A program made the translations under genes and the position numbers. A stretch of 14,166 nt of DNA, from positions 1 through 14,166 of the forward strand of contig DAOTZV010000056.1 of the NCBI GenBank assembly GCA_034434235.1, written 5' to 3'. Numbering within the stretch: the first letter of the stretch is position 1; every line of letters begins with the position of its first letter. This stretch comes from CAKZKT01 sp034434235. GTDB lineage: Bacteria; Chloroflexota; Anaerolineae; CG2-30-64-16. Shown here one piece after another: positions 6,362 to 13,306 of the stretch. The notes beneath the pieces were generated by a model, which saw nothing but the letters and a program-made list of their open reading frames with translations, was not told where the DNA came from and made no database searches.

Positions 6362-9250
6362 GTGAACGAATCAACCTCGACTGTTTTGCCCACAACCGTC
6401 ACCGCCACTGCATGGCATAGCCTGCCGACAGGCGAGGTGCTCGATCTCTTGGGCGTTCGTGAAGATCGCGGCTTGAGCAGCCAGGAAGCGCAAAATCGGC
6501 TGGCGGTCTTCGGCCCCAATGAATTGAAAGAAGCGCCCCGGCCGACCTTTTGGGCGCGGCTGCTCGATCAGTTCAAGGACTTTCTGATCCTTATCCTGAT
6601 CGTCGCCAGCGTGATCTCCGTGCTCCTGGGCGACTACGTCGAGGCAGGGGCGATCATGGCGATCGTCCTGCTCAACGCCATCCTCGGCGTCATTCAGGAA
6701 TCGCGAGCGGAGGCGGCGCTGGCTGCGCTCAAAAAGATGACCGCGCCTGAAGCCCAGGTGTTGCGCGACGGCCGGCGGCAATCCTTGCCCGCGCGCGAGC
6801 TGGTGCCGGGCGATATCGTCTTCCTGGAAACGGGCAACTATGTCCCCGCCGACGTGCGGTTGCTCGAATCGGTCAATTTGAAGATCGAAGAGGCCAGCCT
6901 GACTGGCGAATCGGTGTCGGTGCAGAAGCATGCCGAGCTGGTGCTCGACCCGGATGCGTCCCTGGGCGACCGCAAGAACTGCGCGTTCAGCAGCACGGTT
7001 GTGACATATGGCCGCGGCCGCGGGGTGGTCGTCAGCACCGGCATGCAAACCCAGATCGGCAAGATCGCCGATCTGATCCAGAGCTTCGAGAATGAGCCGA
7101 CGCCGCTGCAACGCAAGCTCGATGGACTGGGCCGGACATTGGGCATCGCCGCGCTGGCCATCTGCGCCCTGGTGTTCGTCGTCGGCATGGTCCGTTTCAT
7201 GCTCAACCCCACGCCCGGCGTGACGCTGCTCGAAGAGGCGCTGGATTTCTTCATCGTGGCCGTGAGCCTGGCGATTGCGGCCGTGCCGGAGGGGTTGCCG
7301 GCAGTCGTGACCATTTGTCTGGCCCTGGGGATGCAACGCATGGTGGCGCGCCACGCGCTCCTGCGGCGCCTGCCGGCCGTCGAGGCGCTCGGCTCGGCGA
7401 CGGTGATCTGCTCCGATAAGACCGGCACTTTGACTCAAAACGCGATGACGGTCGTGCAGGTCTATGCGGACGATACTCTGCTATCCGTTACGGGCGAGGG
7501 CTATGTCCCGCAGGGCGACTTTCTGGAGACCACCGGCGAGACCGAAAGCCCCGTTGAGGCGGCCCGCTATCCGGGCGTCAGCCTGCTCCTGCGCGCCGGC
7601 CTCCTTTGCAATGACGCCAAGATCGAGCTGGACAGCACGGAAGCCGGACAGGACGATGGCGCGGGCGGCAAGAAACGCTGGCGCATGGTCGGCGATCCGA
7701 CCGAAGGCGCGCTGGTCGTGGCGGCCGGCAAGGCCGGCTACTGGCGCGAAGAGGTGGAGCGCGATCTGCCGCGCGTGGCCGAGATCCCCTTCGATTCGGA
7801 TCGCAAGCGCATGACCACGATCCACGACATGCGCAGTTCCCGCTTTTCGACCGAGAAGGCGCGCTGGGAACAGCTCTTGGGCGATAACCGCTATCTGGCG
7901 ATCGTCAAGGGCGCGCCGGATATCGTCCTGAGCCTGTGTACTCATATTTATCGCGACGGCAAAGTCGTACCGCTGACCCAGGCGGATCGCCAGAGGATCC
8001 TGGATCAGAATGCTGCGCTTTCGTCCAATGCGTTGCGCGTCCTGGCGGCGGCCGTGCGCCCCCTGCCCCAGATACCACAGGATGACGATCTCACGCCGGC
8101 CACGGTCGAGCGCGATCTGATCTTCGTCGGCCTGTGGGGCATGATCGATCCGGCGCGGCCCGAGGTGAAGCCGGCCATCGGCGTGGCGCGCAATGCCGGC
8201 ATCCGCACCGTGATGATCACCGGCGATTATCCGAACACCGCCGAAGCCATCGCGCGGGAGATCAACCTGCTGCGACCGGGCGGAATGGTGATTACGGGCC
8301 ATGAGCTGGATAAGATGGACGAGCAGACGATGACCGAAGTGGCTTCGAAAGTGGACGTCTATGCACGGGTCTCGCCGCAGCACAAAGTGCGCATCGTGGA
8401 TGCGCTCAAGGCCCTGGGACATATCGTCGCGATGACCGGCGACGGCGTGAACGATGCGCCGGCCCTCAAGCGGGCCGACATCGGCGTGGCGATGGGGATC
8501 ACCGGCACGGACGTCAGCAAAGAGACCGCGGCCATGGTGCTCACCGATGACAATTACGCCTCCATCGTCGCCGCGGTCGAAGAGGGGCGCATCATCTATT
8601 CCAACATCCGCAAATTCGTCTTCTATCTGCTCTCCTGCAACGTCGGCGAGATCCTGGTGATCTTCGTGGCGACGCTTCTCGGCTGGCCGCTGCCGTTGAC
8701 CGCCATCCAGTTGCTGGTCCTCAATCTGATCACGGACGGCGCGCCGGCTTTGGCGCTCGGCCTGGAAAAAGGCGATCCCGACATCATGAACCGGCCCCCG
8801 CGTCATCCCGATGAACCGGTCATCAATCGAGAGATGCAGATGGGCATCGTGATTCAGGCGCTGGCGATCGGTTTTGCCGTCCTGACCGCGTTCCGCATCG
8901 GCCTGGCCTGGTTCCCGGAGGCCCTTCATCATGCCCAGACGATGGCCTTCGCGACCTTGTCCATCTCCGAGCTCTTCCGGGCTTATACGGCGCGCTCCGA
9001 GCGCTTCAATATCTGGCAGATCGGCGTATTTTCGAATAAGTACATGCAGTACGCGGTCGCGTCGTCCCTGGTGATCTTGATGGCGATCATCTATGTGCCC
9101 GTGTTAGACCCGATCTTCGATACGGCTTTCCTGGGTGTTCGGGAGTGGCTTGTGATGACGCCGCTGATCCTGACGCCAGCGGTCGCAGCCGAAATCACCA
9201 AAGCCGTGATTCGCCGGCGGGCGACACGGCCGCAACCGGCGACCGCTTGA
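6362..9250 (+). CDS. P2A-type (SERCA/PMR1-like) Ca2+-transporting P-type ATPase
   Basis: A 962-residue cation pump that uses ATP to export Ca2+ (less likely Mn2+) across the membrane. The GTG start at 6362 has AGGAGA 6 bases upstream. Order of parts: N-terminal cation-ATPase domain, M1-M2, actuator loop with TGES (181-184), M3-M4 with PEGLP (Glu310), phosphorylation site DKTGTLT (Asp352), nucleotide-binding domain, hinge TGDGVND (692-698), M5-M10. All membrane residues that bind Ca2+ in SERCA have counterparts: Glu310 (E309), Asn760 and Glu763 in NVGE (N768, E771), Asn788, Thr791 and Asp792 in NLITD (N796, T799, D800), and Glu870 in M8 (E908). Both ion sites therefore look intact, unlike single-site bacterial pumps. 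A 120-base gap with a palindrome precedes it, suggesting separate regulation. The full length and all motifs indicate a working pump. Confidence 0.93.
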   Translation: MNESTSTVLPTTVTATAWHSLPTGEVLDLLGVREDRGLSSQEAQNRLAVFGPNELKEAPRPTFWARLLDQFKDFLILILIVASVISVLLGDYVEAGAIMAIVLLNAILGVIQESRAEAALAALKKMTAPEAQVLRDGRRQSLPARELVPGDIVFLETGNYVPADVRLLESVNLKIEEASLTGESVSVQKHAELVLDPDASLGDRKNCAFSSTVVTYGRGRGVVVSTGMQTQIGKIADLIQSFENEPTPLQRKLDGLGRTLGIAALAICALVFVVGMVRFMLNPTPGVTLLEEALDFFIVAVSLAIAAVPEGLPAVVTICLALGMQRMVARHALLRRLPAVEALGSATVICSDKTGTLTQNAMTVVQVYADDTLLSVTGEGYVPQGDFLETTGETESPVEAARYPGVSLLLRAGLLCNDAKIELDSTEAGQDDGAGGKKRWRMVGDPTEGALVVAAGKAGYWREEVERDLPRVAEIPFDSDRKRMTTIHDMRSSRFSTEKARWEQLLGDNRYLAIVKGAPDIVLSLCTHIYRDGKVVPLTQADRQRILDQNAALSSNALRVLAAAVRPLPQIPQDDDLTPATVERDLIFVGLWGMIDPARPEVKPAIGVARNAGIRTVMITGDYPNTAEAIAREINLLRPGGMVITGHELDKMDEQTMTEVASKVDVYARVSPQHKVRIVDALKALGHIVAMTGDGVNDAPALKRADIGVAMGITGTDVSKETAAMVLTDDNYASIVAAVEEGRIIYSNIRKFVFYLLSCNVGEILVIFVATLLGWPLPLTAIQLLVLNLITDGAPALALGLEKGDPDIMNRPPRHPDEPVINREMQMGIVIQALAIGFAVLTAFRIGLAWFPEALHHAQTMAFATLSISELFRAYTARSERFNIWQIGVFSNKYMQYAVASSLVILMAIIYVPVLDPIFDTAFLGVREWLVMTPLILTPAVAAEITKAVIRRRATRPQPATA

Positions 9251-9320
9251 GATCAAGATGGCTCAGATGGCTACACGCGGCGGGCCATGAGGGCCGCACA
9301 TATGGCACGGAGGCAAGACA

Positions 9321-9785
9321 ATGGCTGAAATCGAAGTACAACGCGGGCGTTTCTTCGAGGAATTCGCGGTCGGCGACAGCGTGACGACGGCCGGCCGCAC
9401 GATCACCGAAGCGGACCTGGTGGGTTTCGCCGCGCTGAGCGGCGACTGGAACGCCATCCACACCGACGCCGAGTTCGCGAAGGGCACGCTGTTCGGCCAA
9501 CGCGTGATCCATGGCCTGTTGGGACTCTCGGTCGCCTCGGGCCTGGCCGTGCGCACCGGCTTCGTCGAGGGCACGGTGATCGCCTTCCGGGAGATCGGCG
9601 AGTGGAAGTTCAGCCGGCCGATCTTCATCGGCGACACGATCCACGTGCGCGCCACCGTAACCGAAACCAAGGCCATCCCCCGCCTCGGCGGCGGCAGCGT
9701 GACGTTCAACGTCGAGGTGGTCAACCAGAACGGCCAGGTGGTGCAACATGGGACGTGGACGATGCTGGTGAAGGCGAAGGCGTGA
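9321..9785 (+). CDS. MaoC-like (R)-specific enoyl-CoA hydratase/dehydratase
   Basis: A 154-residue single hot-dog-fold protein of the MaoC/PhaJ type. The catalytic pair lies in the hydratase-2 motif SGDWNAIHTD (40-49), with Asp42 and His47. GQRVIHGLLGLSVASGL (about 57-73) is the conserved helix-capping segment, and FSRPIFIGDTIHV is the typical fourth strand. Such enzymes hydrate trans-2-enoyl-CoA to (R)-3-hydroxyacyl-CoA in fatty acid or related CoA metabolism and act as dimers in the cytoplasm. CGGAGG at 9308-9313 sits 7 bases before the ATG and confirms the start. The 70-base gap after the ATPase shows no clear promoter. The stop codon lies inside the left arm of the 9782-9850 inverted repeat. 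Chain-length preference and pathway are unknown, as no thiolase or acyl-CoA gene is adjacent. Confidence 0.88.
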   Translation: MAEIEVQRGRFFEEFAVGDSVTTAGRTITEADLVGFAALSGDWNAIHTDAEFAKGTLFGQRVIHGLLGLSVASGLAVRTGFVEGTVIAFREIGEWKFSRPIFIGDTIHVRATVTETKAIPRLGGGSVTFNVEVVNQNGQVVQHGTWTMLVKAKA

Positions 9786-9850
9786 AACGTAAAGCGTAAA
9801 ACGTAAAACATCCACAATGTCCCCTTTACGTTTTACGTTTTACGTTTCAC
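9782..9850. repeat. inverted repeat of tandem heptamers between convergent genes; likely bidirectional terminator
   Basis: Left arm 9782-9807 and right arm 9825-9850 form a 26-bp stem with a single non-Watson-Crick position (9794/9838, a G-U pair in plus-strand RNA) and a 17-base loop. Each arm is built of 7-mers: GTGAAAC, GTAAARC, GTAAAAC and a partial fourth. The MaoC stop (9783-9785) and the hutI stop (9840-9842, minus) both lie in the arms. No T run follows the stem, so it is not a textbook intrinsic terminator, but its position between convergent genes fits a transcription block or RNA end protector. Confidence 0.75.
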
Positions 9851-11126
9851 TCACCACCCTTCCCCTCTTGACCACCTTTGCCACGCCGTTTGTCCCGAAC
9901 CGATAGGCCAGCATCCGGTAGTCGTCGGCGTCGAGGATCAGCAGGTCGGCCTGTTTGCCCGGCTCCAGGCTGCCGACGCGGTCGCCCAGGCCGATGGCGT
10001 AGGCCGCGTTGATGGTGGCTGCGGCCAGCGCCTCGGCCGGCGCCAGGCGCATGGCGCGGCACGCCAGCGCGATGATGAACTGCATGTTCTCGCACCAGCA
10101 GGTGCCCGGGTTGAGATCGGTGGCCAACGCCAGCGCGGCGCCCTGATCTATGAGCGCGCGGGCCGGGCTGTAATCGCGCTGGCCCAGGCCGAACGGCGTG
10201 CCCGGCAGCGTTACGGCGATCGTGTCGGAGGCGGCCAGGCGGGTCACGTGTTCGGCCGGCGTCGTCACCAGGTGATCGGCCGAAGTCGCGCCCAATTCGA
10301 CCGCCAGCAGCGTGCCCCCCAGCGCCGCGAACTCGTCCACGTGGATCTTCAGTCCGAACCCCAGCCGCTTCGCCGCCTCCAGGATGCGCCGGGATTGCGC
10401 CAGGTCGAATGCGCCCACTTCGCAGAAGACGTCGCAGAAGAGGGGCCAGTCGGCGGGGAAGTCGTCGCGCAACGTCTGCCAGCGCGCCCGCGCCGCCGGC
10501 AGGATCTCGCGGATGACCAGGTCCACATACGCGTCCGGTCGGTCCTTGTATTCCGGCGGGACGGCGTGCGCGGGGAGAAGGGTCGGCACGAGATCCACCG
10601 GGTGCGTGCGCTGCAGCTCGGCGATGGCCTCCAACTGCTTCAGCTCGTCCGGCAGGTTCAGGCCGTAGCCGGTCTTGGCCTCGGCGGTCGTCGTGCCGTG
10701 TGCCAGCATCCGGTCGAGCCGGCCGCGCGTCTCGGCGACCAGAGTCGCCAGCGGCGCGGCGCGCGTATCGGCCACGGTGCGGGCGATGCCGCCGCCGGCC
10801 GCCATGATCTGCAGGTAGGTCGCGCCGGCGATGCGCATCTCGAACTCGGCCGCGCGGTGGCCGGCCCAGGGCAGGTGCGTGTGCGGATCCACGAAGCCGG
10901 GGATCACCGCGCGGCCGCCGGCGTCCAGCGTGGCGGCCGCCGCGATGGTCGCGGCCAGCTCGCCCTCCTTGCCGACCGCCAGGATGCGGCCATCGGCGAT
11001 CGCGATCGCCGCGCCCGCGAGGATGCCCGGATCGCGCAGCGCGGCCCCGCGGCGCGGCCCCGGCGGTCCGGCCAGCGTCACGAGCTGGCCGATGTTGTGG
11101 ATGAGAAGGTCGGCGTGCTTCATCAT
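9840..11126 (-). CDS. hutI: imidazolonepropionase
   Basis: A 428-residue amidohydrolase that opens 4-imidazolone-5-propanoate to N-formimino-L-glutamate, the third step of histidine breakdown, in the cytoplasm. Metal ligands are in place: His82 and His84 in VDPHTHLPWAG, His262 in KIHVDEF and Asp337 in ATDLNPGT. Other family marks are GTTTAEAKTGYGL, LPAHAVPPEY, CDVFCEVGAF and the CWCENMQ segment. The start at 11126 overlaps the exchanger stop as ATGA; a second ATG follows at once (11123), and the frame extends to 11153 but that lies inside the exchanger gene. Other hut genes (hutH, hutU, hutG) are not in the window, so this copy stands at the end of an operon of PII-like and ion-exchange genes. 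Its stop codon lies in the inverted repeat. The product is full length with no missing key residue. Confidence 0.92.
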   Translation of the reverse strand: MMKHADLLIHNIGQLVTLAGPPGPRRGAALRDPGILAGAAIAIADGRILAVGKEGELAATIAAAATLDAGGRAVIPGFVDPHTHLPWAGHRAAEFEMRIAGATYLQIMAAGGGIARTVADTRAAPLATLVAETRGRLDRMLAHGTTTAEAKTGYGLNLPDELKQLEAIAELQRTHPVDLVPTLLPAHAVPPEYKDRPDAYVDLVIREILPAARARWQTLRDDFPADWPLFCDVFCEVGAFDLAQSRRILEAAKRLGFGLKIHVDEFAALGGTLLAVELGATSADHLVTTPAEHVTRLAASDTIAVTLPGTPFGLGQRDYSPARALIDQGAALALATDLNPGTCWCENMQFIIALACRAMRLAPAEALAAATINAAYAIGLGDRVGSLEPGKQADLLILDADDYRMLAYRFGTNGVAKVVKRGRVVSET

Positions 11127-12111
11127 ACCCCGATGCCCCGACTGTAGAGCCATGCCATTCCCAGCAGGTAGCCCACCATGATGATCAGCGCGTCCACCTC
11201 GACGAAGCCCAGCCGCCGATCCAGCCGCGCCAGGTTGCCGATCAGGCCCAGGCTGGTGAGGATGAGGCCCAACATGCCGACCAGCGCGAACTCGGGCGCG
11301 ATGACGCCGAAGAAGCGGCCCTGCACGTAGAAAAAGTCGGTCAGGCTCAGGGCGAACATGTTGAAGGCGTTGCTGCCGAAGAGGTTGCCGACCGCCATGT
11401 CGTAGGCGCCGATCCGCACCGCGGCGATGGAGGTCGCCACCTCGGGCAGCGAGGTGACAACGCCGACCAGCGCCGTGCCGATGAAACCTGCGCCCAGGCC
11501 GGTGATGCGGGCGATCTCCTTGCTGCTGCTGACGAGCCAGGGCGAAACGACCACCAGCAGCGCGGCCGCGGCCCCGAAGCCGATCAGCGCCTGATAGAGG
11601 GCCGGCGTCCCTTCCGCCACGGCTGCTTCGGTCGGCGCCTCGGCTGCGGCCGGATTGTTGATCTGGATCAGGCGCAGCCCCACGACGTACACGGCGGCGA
11701 TGAGGAGGCTATCCAGCCCGACCCAGCCGATGCGGGCTTGCACATCGGCCAGGATGAAAAAGACCGCCAGGCCGCCAGCAGGATCGCCAGCCCGGCGGTG
11801 AGCGCATGGCGCATCGCCACGCGGCGCAGGACGCGCGCCTGGCGGCCCACCATGTCGAGCACGCCGAGCAGGGCCATGTTGAACATGTTGCTGCCCATGA
11901 AGTTGCCGGCCGCCAGGTCGGGCACGCCCTGGCTCAACGCGTTGATGGAGGTCAACAGCTCGGGCAACGACGTGGCGCCGGCCAGCAACAGCGTGCCGAC
12001 GAACAGCCGGCCCAGGCCGGTGCGTTCGGCGATGACGTCGCCGAACTCGGCCAGCTTTGTCGCCGCAAACACCAGCAGAGCCGAGGACAGGATGAAGATC
12101 AGCCAGACCAT
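11123..12111 (-). pseudogene. CaCA-family Na+/Ca2+ (K+-dependent) exchanger, YrbG-like, split by a one-base frameshift
   Basis: Two reading frames together make one protein of about 329 residues, the usual length of YrbG-type exchangers. The N-terminal half starts at ATG 12111 (GGGAGG 4 bases upstream) and contains the alpha-1 repeat with GATSLPE (Glu51) and GNFMGSNMFN (about 69-78). The C-terminal half, in the next frame down to 11123, contains the matching alpha-2 repeat GVVTSLPEVATSI and GNLFGSNAFNM. Frame passes from one to the other near 11770, where a missing base in GGCGGCCTGG best explains the break: LLAA then continues as LAVFFILADV, a smooth membrane helix. As written, translation leaves frame after residue 114. 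It could be a true pseudogene, a sequencing or assembly error, or a recoded gene. The start overlaps the upstream PII-like gene by 13 bases and the end overlaps hutI by 4. The intact protein would exchange Ca2+ for Na+ across the membrane. Confidence 0.75.
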
Positions 12112-12473
12112 TCATCCTCCCGATCGCCGGATCTCTGCGCAGGGACCCCTTTCGCAAAGGCCAACGGCCACGCGGCCAACACGCCGGTGTTGGGCCCATC
12201 CAGGTCGCCCACCACCGCCTCGGCCGCGGCCAGACAGCGCCGGGCCGTCGGCTCATCGGGCACGATGGCAAAGAGGGTCAGGTTGCCGAATTCATCGGCC
12301 GCGGCGGCCCCGCCGAAGGCATAGCGGGCATGGACCTGGCGCCGGCCGGCCCGCTGCCGATGGATGCCCGTGCTCTCGATGATCGTCGCGCCGCTGACGC
12401 CCGCCCCTGCCCACGCGTCCACGACGGCATCCAGCCGGCCCGGGTCATCCAGGACGAGCATGACCATGTACAT
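12099..12473 (-). CDS. small PII-like (GlnB-fold) putative signalling protein
   Basis: A 124-residue soluble protein. The order of parts fits the ferredoxin-like PII fold: strand MYMVMLVLDD, helix PGRLDAVVDAWAGAGVSG, strand ATIIESTGI, a loop rich in Arg and Gly where PII proteins have the T-loop (about 42-62), strand NLTLFAIVPD, helix PTARRCLAAAEAVVGDL, then DGPNTGVLAAWPL as the closing strand. These resemble GlnB-type patterns by layout rather than by diagnostic signature, so the call is moderate. CGGAGG 7 bases before the ATG supports the start; the third-residue Met is an alternative. It sits 16 bases after the double DarA-like gene and overlaps the exchanger start by 13 bases. PII-like proteins often bind nucleotides and control the transporter encoded next to them, and that is the inferred role here. 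The ligand is unknown. The last 15 residues look disordered. Confidence 0.55.
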   Translation of the reverse strand: MYMVMLVLDDPGRLDAVVDAWAGAGVSGATIIESTGIHRQRAGRRQVHARYAFGGAAAADEFGNLTLFAIVPDEPTARRCLAAAEAVVGDLDGPNTGVLAAWPLAFAKGVPAQRSGDREDEWSG

Positions 12474-12489
12474 TCTCGTCCCTCCGCTC

Positions 12490-13200
12490 TTACAGGTGTT
12501 CCGTGCGCGCGGCCTCGAGCACGAACACCGTCGCGCTGTACATCGGCATCCCTTCGGCGGCCGGACGCGCCTCGGTGCGCAGGCGACAGTTCGCCTGGAT
12601 GATGCGCAGCACGTCGTCCACCTTGTCCGGCTCGACGCCGATCAGCAGCGTGACGTTGCCGCGGCGCAGGAAGCCGCCGGCCGTGTTCAGCCGCGTCAGC
12701 CGATAGCCAGCGGCCAGCAGTCCGCCCGCCACCGGATCGGCATCCTCGTTCGCCAGGATCGCCAGGATCAGGTTCATAGGCCCCCCTTCATTGTGCGTCT
12801 CTTCGACGATCGGTTCGGTCGTGCGCGGGTAATGTTGATCGGCCAGCGGCGGCGCCGAGCCGCCCTGCAGGCGCAAGAAGCGCTTCACCGGCAGGCCGAA
12901 CACCAGGCCGCCGCCGATCTGCACTTCGAGCGGCATGACGACCGGCAGCGCGGCCGCCACCGACTCGACCGGCGGCGTGGCGTTGATGAAGGTGGTGCGG
13001 GTGTGACAGGTCGCCCGCATCGTCGCCAGCACGGACGCGACCTGCTCCTCCTCCACGCCGATCAGAATGGTGGCGTTCCCGCGCAACAAAAAACTGCCCA
13101 CCGAATTGATGCGCGTCATCCGGTGGCCCTGGGCCACGAGCCGCTCGACCAAAAGATCGGCGTCTTCGGCCTGGACGATCGCCAGGAGCAGTTGCATCAT
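12490..13200 (-). CDS. double-domain cyclic-di-AMP receptor-like protein (DarA/PstA family, PII-like)
   Basis: A 236-residue protein made of two copies of a domain that is normally a separate protein of about 109 residues. Copy 1 (1-110) begins MQLLLAIVQAEDADLL, has the family signature SVGSFLLRGNATILIGVE (33-50) and ends in LEVQIGGGLVFGLPVKRF. Copy 2 (142-231) begins MNLILAILANEDADPV, has TAGGFLRRGNVTLLIGVE (173-190) and a shortened end SATVFVLEA. A linker of about 30 residues joins them. DarA/PstA proteins are trimers that bind c-di-AMP between subunits. Copy 2 has lost most of the region between the IQANC helix and the last strand, so it may not bind ligand in the same way. It leads a minus-strand operon with a PII-like protein and an ion exchanger. 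Transcription comes from the consensus promoter at 13257-13285. The family call is firm; c-di-AMP as ligand is inference. Confidence 0.85.
   Translation of the reverse strand: MMQLLLAIVQAEDADLLVERLVAQGHRMTRINSVGSFLLRGNATILIGVEEEQVASVLATMRATCHTRTTFINATPPVESVAAALPVVMPLEVQIGGGLVFGLPVKRFLRLQGGSAPPLADQHYPRTTEPIVEETHNEGGPMNLILAILANEDADPVAGGLLAAGYRLTRLNTAGGFLRRGNVTLLIGVEPDKVDDVLRIIQANCRLRTEARPAAEGMPMYSATVFVLEAARTEHL
12781..12788 (-). promoter_or_regulatory. internal Shine-Dalgarno before the second DarA-like domain
   Basis: On the minus strand AAGGGGGG stands 3 bases before an in-frame ATG (12777-12775, Met142). This is exactly where domain 2 begins. The site could allow the second domain to be made alone as well as part of the fusion. 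The linker is continuous in frame, so both products are possible. Confidence 0.4.
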
Positions 13201-13232
13201 CGAAGCTCCCTCCCCACGGATCGGTCTTTCGC

Positions 13233-13261
13233 TTGACGGCGGAGAATTCTTTTGTTATTAT
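13233..13261 (+). promoter_or_regulatory. sigma70 promoter for the RpiR-family regulator
   Basis: TTGACG (13233-13238), 17 bases, then TATTAT (13256-13261) preceded by TGT, an extended -10. Start of transcription would be near 13268, with a leader of about 39 bases. Its -10 overlaps the -10 of the opposing promoter by 5 bases. Confidence 0.75.
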
Positions 13262-13275
13262 ATCACCGATAAAAT
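13257..13275. promoter_or_regulatory. imperfect inverted repeat over the shared -10, candidate operator
   Basis: ATTATATC-ACC-GATAAAAT pairs at 7 of 8 positions per arm and has an exact core TATC-ACC-GATA (13261-13271). It covers the shared -10 sequence and the rightward start site. A dimeric regulator bound here would block both promoters; the adjacent RpiR-family protein is the obvious candidate, but nothing in the sequence proves it. Confidence 0.35.
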
Positions 13276-13285
13276 TTACTGTCAA
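13257..13285 (-). promoter_or_regulatory. perfect-consensus sigma70 promoter for the PII-like/exchanger operon
   Basis: On the minus strand TTGACA (13285-13280), 17 bases, then TATAAT (13262-13257), with TGA directly before the -10 as an extended element. Both hexamers are exact consensus. Transcription would start near 13251 and run through the -35 box of the opposing promoter. Confidence 0.85.
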
Positions 13286-13306
13286 ACGAGATTCGAAGAG
13301 AGACAG

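Noticed and set aside
7481..8932. A 483-codon minus-strand open frame
   Set aside because: Shadow of the Ca2+ ATPase, whose motifs are all present in the plus frame.
9271..9300. GC-rich short dyad (GCGGC / GCCGC) between the ATPase and MaoC genes as a terminator
   Set aside because: Stem of only 5 bp with a long loop and no T run after it.
11668..12111. The N-terminal exchanger frame as a separate 147-residue gene
   Set aside because: After about residue 114 the sequence turns Ser/Trp/Pro-rich, while the missing second half of the family continues in the next frame.
12364..13236. A 290-codon plus-strand open frame
   Set aside because: Antisense to the DarA-like and PII-like genes, both of which have ribosome binding sites and family signatures.
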